From an uncultured Bacteroidota bacterium (lineage in GTDB: Bacteria; Bacteroidota; Bacteroidia; Bacteroidales; UBA12481): a DNA stretch of 49,140 nucleotides. The stretch covers positions 1 through 49,140 of the forward strand of contig CAINOB010000114.1 in NCBI GenBank assembly GCA_903851365.1, read 5' to 3'. Made by a program: the position numbers and the translations under genes. The notes under the pieces are model-generated. The model did no database searches, was not told where the DNA came from, and saw only the letters and a list, made by a program, of their open reading frames with translations. Shown piece after piece: positions 31,956 to 39,518 of this stretch (position 1 is the stretch's first letter; every line of letters starts with the position of its first letter).

Positions 31956-32086
31956 TTTCCTTTTGTTTCACCAGTCGGATCAGCATAAATATCCCTAATA
32001 ATCTCCTCACTCAGCAAGTTAGAGGTATCGTTTTTCATTTGAATGGTAGCACTGATTTTTTCTACAAACGGCGCATCTCGGTCCAT
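31952..32086 (-). CDS. Possible 44-residue leader or gene remnant overlapping the barrel gene start
   Basis: From the ATG at 32086 the minus strand reads MDRDAPFVEKISATIQMKND and continues through LLSEEIIRDIYADPTG to a TGA at 31952-31954. The stop overlaps the barrel ATG (ATGA), as between true genes of this operon. Composition is protein-like but I do not recognise it. It may be a coupled leader peptide or the C-terminal end of a lost upstream gene; the palindromic repeat at 32099-32118 lies right before it. An internal ATG at residue 17 would give 28 residues. Confidence 0.35.
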   Translation of the reverse strand: MDRDAPFVEKISATIQMKNDTSNLLSEEIIRDIYADPTGETKGK

Positions 32087-32098
32087 GTTTGGGACGGG

Positions 32099-32118
32099 AT
32101 CCCAACTTTCGTCGGGAT
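32099..32118. repeat. Palindromic repeat of the ATCCCGAC-GAAA-GTYGGGAT type
   Basis: The minus strand reads ATCCCGAC-GAAA-GTTGGGAT, an 8-bp stem with a GNRA-type GAAA tetraloop and one G-U pair when transcribed. The flanking GTC and CCC extend the similarity to dispersed repeats of this form found between genes in many bacteria. It lies between the asparaginase stop and the barrel operon and may act as an RNA hairpin or terminator. Confidence 0.55.
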
Positions 32119-32134
32119 GACAACTCCACCAGGG

Positions 32135-33112
32135 TCATTCGTTACCAAATATTGCAATTTCGTGCCTTCCTTTGCTGTCAGCAGCACCCCGGTACATCCC
32201 GGCAGAGTTGAAAACCAGGGCGATATTGCCATCCTTATCAACCGAGATAACGCCACCTTCGCCACCTGCAGCTTTCAATCGATTAATGATCACCTCATCT
32301 GCTGCCTGCTTAACCGTCATCCCCTTATATTCCATCAGTGCGGCAATTTCTCGGGCAACGGTATAACGGATAAAAAATTCACCGTGACCAGTGCCAGAAA
32401 CGGCGCAGGATTTATTGCTGGCATAGGTGCCGGCTCCGATAATCGGGGTATCGCCTATTCGGTTCCACTTTTTATTGGTCATGCCTCCGGTGGAGGTCCC
32501 GGCTGCGAGGTTACCAGCTTTGTCAAGGGCCACGCAACCAACAGTACCGAACTTATTGGCCTTTTCTTTGGCAATTGCATCCTGCAGGTCCTTCCATCTC
32601 CGCTCGGTGAAAAAGTAGGTACTGTCAACAATCTCAAGTCCCTGTTCACGGGCAAAATCAGTGGCCCCCTTTCCGGAAAGCATCACATGGTCGGAATTTG
32701 TCATCACCTTGCGTGCCAGGCTGATCGGATTTTTCACGTTTCTGACTCCAGCCACAGCGCCGGCCATAAGGTTCGATCCATCCATCACAGCAGCATCGAG
32801 CTCATTGTATCCGTCATGAGAAAATACCGCTCCCTTGCCAGCATTGAACAAGGGACAATCCTCCATAACACGTATAACCTTTTCAACCGCGTCAAGTGAT
32901 GAACCTCCTTTTGCGAGAACCTTTTCCCCGACCGTTAAGGCTGAATCAAGCATGTGCCGATAAGCCTTCTCCATCTCCGGCGACAGGTTTCTCTTAAGGA
33001 TGACTCCCGCTCCACCATGTATCGCAATGGCCCATTCCGGTTTCGTTGGTGTACCAAATGACATCAGCGCAGCCAATAAAACCGTTCCAAAACCCCACTT
33101 CCAATTTTTCAT
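32135..33112 (-). CDS. Isoaspartyl peptidase / plant-type L-asparaginase
   Basis: This 325-residue protein (ATG at 33112 preferred over an in-frame TTG at 33121) has a signal peptide at about 1-20. The Ntn-hydrolase blocks are AIAIHGGAG, FNAGKGAVFSHDGYNELDAAVMDG, and the autocleavage site Gly189-Thr190 in NKFGTVGCVALD, with Thr190 as the nucleophile. STGGMTNKKWNRIGDTPIIGAGTYA and SGTGHGEFFIR complete the signature. The enzyme degrades beta-aspartyl dipeptides and asparagine; the exported form suggests peptide scavenging in the periplasm. It diverges from msrBA across a hairpin-forming repeat. Confidence 0.95.
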   Translation of the reverse strand: MKNWKWGFGTVLLAALMSFGTPTKPEWAIAIHGGAGVILKRNLSPEMEKAYRHMLDSALTVGEKVLAKGGSSLDAVEKVIRVMEDCPLFNAGKGAVFSHDGYNELDAAVMDGSNLMAGAVAGVRNVKNPISLARKVMTNSDHVMLSGKGATDFAREQGLEIVDSTYFFTERRWKDLQDAIAKEKANKFGTVGCVALDKAGNLAAGTSTGGMTNKKWNRIGDTPIIGAGTYASNKSCAVSGTGHGEFFIRYTVAREIAALMEYKGMTVKQAADEVIINRLKAAGGEGGVISVDKDGNIALVFNSAGMYRGAADSKGRHEIAIFGNE

Positions 33113-33172
33113 TTCCGTCAAGTTTTAATGTGAAAAGATAAACAAAATTTAGAATCAAGCGTTTTAATCCTT

Positions 33173-33234
33173 GTGACAGGTGACAGTTGACTGGTGACAC
33201 AACTATATGTCACTCTTCACTAGTCACTCGTCAC
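33173..33234. repeat. Inverted heptanucleotide repeat between asparaginase and msrBA (tract 8)
   Basis: The left arm (33173-33199) has GTGACAGGTGACAGTTGACT and then GGTGACA. The right arm (33208-33234) reads back as TGTCACTCTTCACTAGTCAC and TCGTCAC. The arms pair with few mismatches around an 8-base loop. It uses the same GTGACAG units as tract 1 but folded as a long hairpin between divergent genes. Confidence 0.8.
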
Positions 33235-33248
33235 ATCAAAAAAATACA

Positions 33249-34178
33249 ATGAAAAACATTTTTCTAACCATAGCATTAATAATGAGCGTTATATCAAATT
33301 CTAACGGGCAATCTGCCAGCCATCGGAATGCATTAACGGCCGAGGAAAAGAGAGTAATCATCGACAAGGGTACCGAAAGACCTTTTACGGGCAAGTTTAC
33401 CGACTATAAGGAAAAGGGAACCTACACCTGTAAATATTGCGATGCTCCGCTTTATCTCTCCGACTCAAAATTCGATTCACATTGCGGGTGGCCAAGTTTC
33501 GACGATGAGATTCCGGGAGCCATAAAAAGGATTCCTGATCCTGATGGCAGCCGCACTGAAATCGTCTGTGCGAATTGCGGCGCCCATCTGGGCCATGTAT
33601 TTACAGGTGAAGGATTTACTTCAAAGAATACACGACATTGCGTAAATTCGATTTCTTTAAATTTCAAACCCGGGCAAACCATGGGAAAAGAGGTGAAAAC
33701 TGAGACTGCAATCTTCGCCGGAGGCTGCTTTTGGGGTGTGCAGCACTATTTTGATAAAGCACCCGGGGTGTTAAAATCCGAAGTAGGCTATACTGGAGGA
33801 ACCAAAGCCAATCCAACCTATAGAGAAGTCTGTTCTCATACAACTGGCCATGTCGAAGCGATAAAAGTGACTTACGACCCCACGAAAACTTCCTATGAAT
33901 CCATGGCTAAGCTGTTTTTTGAGATCCACGATCCTACCCAAACCAACGGTCAGGGTCCCGACCTCGGGCCACAGTATCTGAGTGAGGTATTTTACGCTGA
34001 TGAAAATCAGAAAGCAATAGCCGAAAAACTAATCAGCATCCTTACAGCCAAAGGATTAAAGGTGGCTACTAAAGTCAAACCGGCTGTTACCTTTTGGCCG
34101 GCTGAGGAATATCATCAGGAATACTATCAAAAAACAGGGGGTGCTCCTTATTGCCACGTTTATACGAAACGGTTCTGA
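33249..34178 (+). CDS. msrBA: Exported methionine sulfoxide reductase, MsrB-MsrA fusion
   Basis: This 309-residue protein (ATG at 33249; the frame upstream is repeat DNA) has a signal peptide at 1-20. The MsrB domain (about 28-142) has zinc cysteines 61/64 (CKYC) and 107/110 (CANC), HCGWPSF, and catalytic Cys131 in RHCVNS. The MsrA domain (about 150-309) has catalytic Cys160 in GGCFWG and GYTGGTKANPTYREVCSHTTGHVE. The two domains repair R- and S-methionine sulfoxide. Fusion and export point to repair of oxidised envelope proteins. The order MsrB then MsrA is the less common one. Confidence 0.96.
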   Translation: MKNIFLTIALIMSVISNSNGQSASHRNALTAEEKRVIIDKGTERPFTGKFTDYKEKGTYTCKYCDAPLYLSDSKFDSHCGWPSFDDEIPGAIKRIPDPDGSRTEIVCANCGAHLGHVFTGEGFTSKNTRHCVNSISLNFKPGQTMGKEVKTETAIFAGGCFWGVQHYFDKAPGVLKSEVGYTGGTKANPTYREVCSHTTGHVEAIKVTYDPTKTSYESMAKLFFEIHDPTQTNGQGPDLGPQYLSEVFYADENQKAIAEKLISILTAKGLKVATKVKPAVTFWPAEEYHQEYYQKTGGAPYCHVYTKRF

Positions 34179-34228
34179 ACACAATGTGCTAATTTGCTAA
34201 TAAACTAATGATAAGAATATTACATTAG

Positions 34229-35551
34229 TCAAACAGCAATCTGGATTTTGACCTTTTTGTTCTTAATCTTCTGGTCAGATATGTTACTCAGAAGGCTGTC
34301 AATTTTATCCCTTTTAATGGCTGCATAGGAGATATTATCCTTTACGTCGATCAGGCCCAGTTCATCCTTTTCGAGTTTTCCGATTTTTAAAAGGAATCCA
34401 ACAATATCCATTTTGTTAACCTTGTCTTTTTTGCCGGCACCGATGAACAGGGTGATCCACAGAGGTTTCTCAGGCAGGCTGACATCATTTTCGAGGTGAA
34501 ATCCTTCAGGTACCTCTGTAATATAATCAGGTACCGGTTCCTCTGCGGATAATATAATAAAGGTTGTTCCAGTGGCATTCATTCTGGCAGTCCGGCCGTT
34601 TCTGTGTATGAATGCATCGCCCTTGGAAGGCAGGTGATAATGGATGATGTACCTTATTTCGGGTATATCTAAACCACGTGAAGCTAAATCCGTGCTGATG
34701 AGAATATTATTACTGCCATTTCTGAACCGGACCAAAACACTCTCCCTGTCCTGCTGTTCAAGCCCTCCATGGAAGTATTCATTAACCACCGATTTTGAGG
34801 AGAGAAAACTGCTCACCCGCTCGACAGATTCTTTATGATTACAGAAGATAAGAGTTGAGCCATTATCAAGATTGCAGATTAGATTAAAGAGAGTCAATAA
34901 CTTATCGCGTCCCTCCGAAATAACCATCTTTATCGTTAGGTTCGAGGCACTTCCTTTGTCGGCGGCAAAGTCCAGATGCGTGGGAGATGTTAAACCGACA
35001 AAATCAGGAATTTCAATCGATTGGGTTGCAGAGGTCAGGATACGTTTTCTAATGGATTTCACCTTCCTGATAATAAAGGACATCTCTTTCTCAAAGCCAA
35101 ATTCCAGCGATTTATCAAATTCATCGAGAATAAGGGTTACGATTGATGCCGTATCAAAATTTTCACGGTCTATATGATCTGCAATCCGGCCAGGTGTTCC
35201 GATCAGAACAGCAGGCGGCTCCGAGAGGTTTTTCTTTTCGATGCTCATGGAATGCCCGCCATAGCAGCAATTCACCTTAAAATCAGTGCTCATCGAGCGG
35301 AATACCTGTTCAATCTGTAAAGCCAGTTCTCGTGATGGAGCCAGTATAAGAGCCTGAACTCCTTTTATTTCTGGTTTCAGTCGCTTGACCAGAGGCAGTA
35401 AAAATGCCAGGGTTTTTCCCGAGCCGGTAGGTGCTACCAATACCACATCACCCCTTTTATCAATTGCCCTGATAGATGCCTGCTGCATTTCATTCAGGCT
35501 TTCAATTTTCAAAGTGACCAGTATCTGATCTATCAATTTATCGTTTTCCAT
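34229..35551 (-). CDS. DbpA-like DEAD-box RNA helicase with DEFD box
   Basis: This 440-residue protein (ATG at 35551, MENDKLIDQILVTL) has both RecA-like domains. The first shows APTGSGKT (40-47), APSRELALQIEQ, TPGRIADHI, the motif II variant LDEFDKSLEFGF and SATQS. The second has IFCNHKESVERVSSFL, STDLASRGLDIPEI and HRNGRTARM in place of the common HRxGRTGR. The C-terminal region (about 365-440, ITLFIGAGKKDKVNKMDIVGFLL) is the DbpA/CsdA RNA-binding domain. DbpA helps assemble the large ribosomal subunit by binding 23S rRNA. DEFD instead of DEAD is unusual but keeps the acidic pair. Confidence 0.93.
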   Translation of the reverse strand: MENDKLIDQILVTLKIESLNEMQQASIRAIDKRGDVVLVAPTGSGKTLAFLLPLVKRLKPEIKGVQALILAPSRELALQIEQVFRSMSTDFKVNCCYGGHSMSIEKKNLSEPPAVLIGTPGRIADHIDRENFDTASIVTLILDEFDKSLEFGFEKEMSFIIRKVKSIRKRILTSATQSIEIPDFVGLTSPTHLDFAADKGSASNLTIKMVISEGRDKLLTLFNLICNLDNGSTLIFCNHKESVERVSSFLSSKSVVNEYFHGGLEQQDRESVLVRFRNGSNNILISTDLASRGLDIPEIRYIIHYHLPSKGDAFIHRNGRTARMNATGTTFIILSAEEPVPDYITEVPEGFHLENDVSLPEKPLWITLFIGAGKKDKVNKMDIVGFLLKIGKLEKDELGLIDVKDNISYAAIKRDKIDSLLSNISDQKIKNKKVKIQIAV

Positions 35552-35555
35552 GCCG

Positions 35556-35563
35556 CAAAGGTA
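35556..35563 (-). promoter_or_regulatory. Bacteroidota -7 promoter box for the helicase gene
   Basis: The coding strand reads TACCTTTG, a match to TAnnTTTG, ending 4 bases before the ATG at 35551. A TTTA at -33-like spacing (18 bases) lies upstream. The implied transcript would begin at or next to the start codon. Confidence 0.5.
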
Positions 35564-35633
35564 ACTATGACCACTCATTCCTAAACATTCTTTTTATCAA
35601 TGTGTTTAATATTAAATTCAACACGATACTATA

Positions 35634-36260
35634 ATGAAAAAACTATTACTCCTTTTGTCGGTTTTCTCGGTTTTGACTATGAATGTCAATGCCACAAAAC
35701 ATACTGTTTCTATCAGCGGATTAGCTTATTCGCCGGCTCTATTATCGGTCCATATCGGTGATACGGTGACCATTGATGGAACGATCTCCCATCCACTTCT
35801 TCAGGTAAGTAAAACTACCTGGACAAACAACGGCACCGCAGCACTTTCTGGAGGATTCGGTCCCACGACTAAGAGTTACACTTTTACAGTTACCGCAGCA
35901 GATACTATTTATTATATCTGTACGGCACATGTGCAGTTTGGAATGAAAGGGAGGGTTATTGTCGCTCCTTTATCAGGCATCAATGAGATCCCTTCAGAGA
36001 ACTTTGCAGTTGCTCTTTATCCAAACCCGGTAACAACCAAAGCTACTGTCAGGCTTACTTCCCCAGGAACAGGTCAGGTTAAAATCATGTTATTCTCCAT
36101 GAATGGTCAGATGGAAAAAGACTTAACCCCTGGTCTGAGTAACCAAAATGGGGATTACTATTGCGAATTTGATGCCAGCAGGATGTCCAGCGGAAATCAT
36201 TTTGTGATGGTTACCGAAGGAAGTAACCGGGTGGTTAAGAAGTTTGAAGTGATTAAGTAG
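35634..36260 (+). CDS. Secreted cupredoxin (plastocyanin-like) with type IX sorting domain
   Basis: This 208-residue protein has a signal peptide at 1-20 and a cupredoxin domain at about 21-110. The copper ligands line up as His53 (ISHPLL), Cys96, His99 and Met104 (YYICTAHVQFGMKG), the plastocyanin/azurin arrangement. The C-terminal sorting domain (about 125-208) has LYPNPVTTKATVRL, QVKIMLFSMNGQ and a closing VKKFEVIK, as in cargo of the type IX secretion system. It would be exported across the outer membrane and may carry electrons or bind copper at the cell surface. It stands alone, convergent with the Hdr-like operon. Confidence 0.92.
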   Translation: MKKLLLLLSVFSVLTMNVNATKHTVSISGLAYSPALLSVHIGDTVTIDGTISHPLLQVSKTTWTNNGTAALSGGFGPTTKSYTFTVTAADTIYYICTAHVQFGMKGRVIVAPLSGINEIPSENFAVALYPNPVTTKATVRLTSPGTGQVKIMLFSMNGQMEKDLTPGLSNQNGDYYCEFDASRMSSGNHFVMVTEGSNRVVKKFEVIK

Positions 36261-36280
36261 TAGGTAGTAGGCAGTCGAAA

Positions 36281-38134
36281 TCAAAGGGCAGTCACCGGAA
36301 TTTCCCGGGATGATTTTAATGCTCTGTGGCTTTCCGGTTGCGTTGGTTCTAAAATAAGGCTTCTGACTACAGCTTCAGAGAAATCCAGCACGGGAATATC
36401 TGATACCGGAGCAAAGGACTTTTTACAAAGTGGGCATGCGGTAACCAATACATCAGGTTTTCCAAGGGTGATATCATTAAAAGCACTACGCGCGACAGCT
36501 CGTCGGGTAGCCAGAGCCAGACCCGGGCCACCAAGACTTCCTCCGCAGCATAGTCCGTCAATTAGAGGAGTAGCGTCACTTTGGTATAATTTTGACATCA
36601 GCTTACGCGGTTCCGATGTGACCCCCGATCCTCTGCCCAATTCGCATGGTTCATGGTAAGCGCCCTTAAGCATGCTCGGGTTGACCTTAATACGGTTCCA
36701 TTCAATAAGTTCGAGTATATATTGGGTATGATGCAGGACCGTGATGCCGGGCAAAACAAAATCTTCCTTAAACATCCGGTAGCATATCGGACAGGAGGTT
36801 ACCAGCAATTCTGCTCCGGAAGCAAGGAAATCCGCCTCGAGCTGTTCCCTGACAGAAGTTGCGCCTTCAATCTGACCAGCCAGTTTAAGCGGCCGGCCAC
36901 AGCATGATTTCCCATCGGAATCGTAGAAATACCAGGAGGAGCCCGACTGTTCAAAAATCGTGGTCATCGACCGAATGACCGATGGGGTAAGATGTGTCAT
37001 GCAACCGGCGAAATACAGGATCCTGTGTTTTTGGCCATTCCTCCCATTATGTCCGGAAATAGTTGCTTTGGATCCGATTTCCATGTCCTTGCGGCTGATT
37101 TGCCGGAGGGGCATGATTTCCAGTTCTACCGGACAAATCTTTTCGCATCTCCCGCATTGCAGGCAGTCCCATTGGACATTTGAGGGTTCTTTATATCTCA
37201 ATGCCTTGATAAAGTAATTGCTTTGTATCCGGCGGTCAGGCAAGGAATCAGCCAATTGGCAGACATCAATGCACACACCGCACGAGGAGCAGGCATGTAA
37301 TGAAAGGTCAGTAAATCCGGGGGATTCTTTGGATACTCTGATACCATATTTTCTGAAAAATATCAGCACTGCTTCTGAAGGGATATGAGCATATCGGGTA
37401 AATGGCAGGCAAAGGAAAAATACCATCAGCACAAAGGAATAGGACCACCATATAGGGAGAACGAAAGGCTCAAGACTCAAGGAGGAAGCCATGAGGTGAC
37501 CCAGGGTACCGGTTAAAAAACTACCGGTACCATTGACCCCACAGGTAGCGCTTTCAGCGAGCAAACGTATAGGAAAAATCAGCCAGAGGGCGGTCAGGGC
37601 GAATCTGTCGACAGGCCGTTGGCGTGTAGTCCTCTTTAAACCTAGCCATTGCGACCGAAATCGTTTTATTATAGCCAGTGTCAGTCCGCTAATCACGAGC
37701 AGCAAAAAGAAATCCATCCAAAAGGCGAAACCCGGGAGGTAAACAGCCTTAGGGAACGATGCACCTGGATCAAAGAATCGCCAAAAAACAGAAACAAAAA
37801 TAGGTTTAAAAAATCTCCCCGAATAATATATTGACTCAATATTCCCGATCAGGATCAGCATAAACCAACCAAAAGCAAGACTCATATGCATAAACCCCAA
37901 TCGCCGGTTTACACCAAAAATTCTCTTGTGCAATAAGGATTCCTGGATAGTTTCACCCAGTGCCTGCCATGTTTTAACGGTAAAAATGTTGTTAATCAAA
38001 AGCTCCTTATCCTCCTCAGAAAGCTTTTCAATCCAACGGATAACCTTATAGAGGAAATAAATTCCCATAAAGGTAAACCCGATTGTAAACAGCAGCACAA
38101 AAGGGTCAAACGGATGGAATACCTTCTGCAACAT
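36281..38134 (-). CDS. Membrane-bound heterodisulfide-reductase-like Fe-S oxidoreductase (HdrE-HdrD type fusion)
   Basis: This 617-residue protein has an N-terminal membrane domain (about 1-260) with several hydrophobic helices like HdrE or nitrate-reductase gamma subunits. Two 4Fe-4S motifs follow: CSSCGVCIDVC and CLQCGRCEKICP. Then come two complete CCG domains: CCG1 with AGCMTHL, SCCGRPL, SCPICY and CCG2 with HEPCELG, LCCGGSL, ACPLCK. CCG cysteines hold the noncubane cluster that reduces disulfides in HdrB/HdrD. The fusion would link membrane quinone or cytochrome b to disulfide chemistry. It overlaps the preceding ferredoxin-like gene by 29 bases and ends the operon. Confidence 0.9.
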   Translation of the reverse strand: MLQKVFHPFDPFVLLFTIGFTFMGIYFLYKVIRWIEKLSEEDKELLINNIFTVKTWQALGETIQESLLHKRIFGVNRRLGFMHMSLAFGWFMLILIGNIESIYYSGRFFKPIFVSVFWRFFDPGASFPKAVYLPGFAFWMDFFLLLVISGLTLAIIKRFRSQWLGLKRTTRQRPVDRFALTALWLIFPIRLLAESATCGVNGTGSFLTGTLGHLMASSLSLEPFVLPIWWSYSFVLMVFFLCLPFTRYAHIPSEAVLIFFRKYGIRVSKESPGFTDLSLHACSSCGVCIDVCQLADSLPDRRIQSNYFIKALRYKEPSNVQWDCLQCGRCEKICPVELEIMPLRQISRKDMEIGSKATISGHNGRNGQKHRILYFAGCMTHLTPSVIRSMTTIFEQSGSSWYFYDSDGKSCCGRPLKLAGQIEGATSVREQLEADFLASGAELLVTSCPICYRMFKEDFVLPGITVLHHTQYILELIEWNRIKVNPSMLKGAYHEPCELGRGSGVTSEPRKLMSKLYQSDATPLIDGLCCGGSLGGPGLALATRRAVARSAFNDITLGKPDVLVTACPLCKKSFAPVSDIPVLDFSEAVVRSLILEPTQPESHRALKSSREIPVTAL

Positions 38135-38462
38135 TTTTTCGTGATTGTAACTTTTGCATAATCAGAATCGACAGGTAGCGGGTTGGTATGCCCCGCGGAC
38201 ATACAAGCTGGCATTTACCGCAGAGGAAGCAAGACTTTAGAGTTGGCAACTCTACGTTATGCTGAAAGGCTCTGTTTAGAGTTGGCAACTCTGAGCGGAA
38301 TGATATGCCTGCCGGACAGGTAGCGACACAGGATCCGCAACTGATACAGGCCCTCCACGCCCCTACTTCCAGTGCAATATCATCAGCCAGGGTACTGTCG
38401 GTAACGTCAATATCGATCTGACGGCCAGCCTTGATTACAAATCCAAAATTCTTTCCAGACAT
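38106..38462 (-). CDS. HdrC-like dicluster ferredoxin subunit
   Basis: This 118-residue protein has two 4Fe-4S motifs: CISCGSCVATCPAG near 40-53 and CFLCGKCQLVCPRG near 80-93. It matches the short HdrC-like subunits that pass electrons between HdrA and HdrB/HdrD. The segment between the clusters contains ELPTLN and ELPTLK, encoded by two copies of an identical palindrome (38239-38292), an odd feature inside a gene. The gene starts 6 bases after the HdrA-like stop and overlaps the membrane subunit by 29 bases, so it is firmly within the operon. Confidence 0.88.
   Translation of the reverse strand: MSGKNFGFVIKAGRQIDIDVTDSTLADDIALEVGAWRACISCGSCVATCPAGISFRSELPTLNRAFQHNVELPTLKSCFLCGKCQLVCPRGIPTRYLSILIMQKLQSRKNVAEGIPSV
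38239..38292. repeat. Two copies of the palindrome AGAGTTGGCAACTCT inside the HdrC-like gene
   Basis: AGAGTTGGCAACTCT occurs at 38239-38253 and 38278-38292, each preceded by TTT, giving 18 identical bases 39 bp apart. Each is a perfect 7-bp inverted repeat around a central G. The frame stays open through both. This looks like a small mobile palindromic repeat captured in coding DNA. Confidence 0.8.
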
Positions 38463-38468
38463 TCCTGT

Positions 38469-39518
38469 TTATCTGCTTGTTAAATATTGCCATGCCTCAA
38501 TAGCTGCTGATCTTCCCGAAGCCGCAGCTTCCGGGATGCTCATCGGACCACCGCACGCCCCCGCACTGAATATTCCCGGCTTTTCCAAACCAGATCCGGC
38601 AAAAGGATTCTGAAGTTGGTAAAAACCTGTTTCCGGATCGCTGCATTGTGCCTGATTAACAGAAACCTGCGTGCAAGATGGAACCATCCCGACAAGAAGC
38701 ACCAACCAGTCGACTGTGACTTTCAACGGTCGCGCCATTAAGGTGTCCTCAGCCTTAACTACAATTCTATTCTGTTGGTTTTCTGATGCTTCAGAAACGC
38801 GCCCTCGAATAAAATGGATATTGTATTTTTCCTGAGCTTGTCGATACAGTTCTTCATAGCCACTGCCAAAGGCACGGATATCGATATAAAAATTATAGAC
38901 CTTGCAGGAAGGAAACAATTCTCTGATTTCAATGGCTTGTTTGATACCGGTTATACAACACAAACGGCTGCAATAGTTGATTCCGATCTGCTGATCGCGC
39001 GATCCCACACAATGCACGAACGCCATCGATTCAGGTGCGATACCACCTTTTTTTAGCTGGTCATGACCGGTTTTCAGGATTTTTTCCAGATCGGGCGAGG
39101 TGATCACATGGTCATAAATACCATAACCAAACTCCTCTTTTATTCTGGCATCAAAGAAATCAAACCCGGTGGCAACAATAACCGAATCGCATCGTCCAAC
39201 CACTTCCGTATTTGAATACAAAACATTTTGCCCATTTGCGGATTCGATTCTCGTGATGGTTGTGCCAAAGTGCTTTTTAATCCTGATGGAATCCGCTTTT
39301 CCGGTAAAATCATCCAATACAAGGTCGGCAAATTCACGGTCAGGAAACAATTGATGGTAATCGTTCAGCTTACCGCCGGGCCGGCTCTCCTTATCATACC
39401 AGTCCACTTCCATACCGATCGCTGCTGCTGAAATTGCCGCAGAAATTCCTGCCGGGCCGGAGCCGATCACAGCAATTCGGAATTGATTTGGCTCAGTATG
39501 TTTCTTTTCAGTTAGCAT
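38469..39518 (-). CDS. Short HdrA-like FAD-dependent oxidoreductase
   Basis: This 349-residue protein has an N-terminal FAD-binding motif (IAVIGSGPAGISAAISAA) and PGGKLNDYHQLFP. The HdrA signature is VHCVGSRDQQIGINYCSRLCCITGIKQ. A C-terminal FAD contact is FSAGACGGPMSIPEAAASG. It lacks the N-terminal and ferredoxin domains of methanogen HdrA, which is nearly twice as long; a short HdrA is also known from sulfur-oxidising Hdr-like (sHdr) systems. It would act as the flavin hub of the complex. It overlaps the HdrB-like gene by 7 bases. Confidence 0.9.
   Translation of the reverse strand: MLTEKKHTEPNQFRIAVIGSGPAGISAAISAAAIGMEVDWYDKESRPGGKLNDYHQLFPDREFADLVLDDFTGKADSIRIKKHFGTTITRIESANGQNVLYSNTEVVGRCDSVIVATGFDFFDARIKEEFGYGIYDHVITSPDLEKILKTGHDQLKKGGIAPESMAFVHCVGSRDQQIGINYCSRLCCITGIKQAIEIRELFPSCKVYNFYIDIRAFGSGYEELYRQAQEKYNIHFIRGRVSEASENQQNRIVVKAEDTLMARPLKVTVDWLVLLVGMVPSCTQVSVNQAQCSDPETGFYQLQNPFAGSGLEKPGIFSAGACGGPMSIPEAAASGRSAAIEAWQYLTSR

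Noticed and set aside
32039-32899. A 286-codon plus-strand open frame opposite the isoaspartyl peptidase gene
   Set aside because: The antisense gene has full Ntn-hydrolase motifs and a signal peptide; the plus frame has no recognisable domain and is a shadow of its codon bias.
34205-34228. CTAATG...CATTAG hairpin between msrBA and the helicase as a terminator
   Set aside because: Short AT-rich 6-bp stem with a 12-base loop and no U-run; too weak to call.
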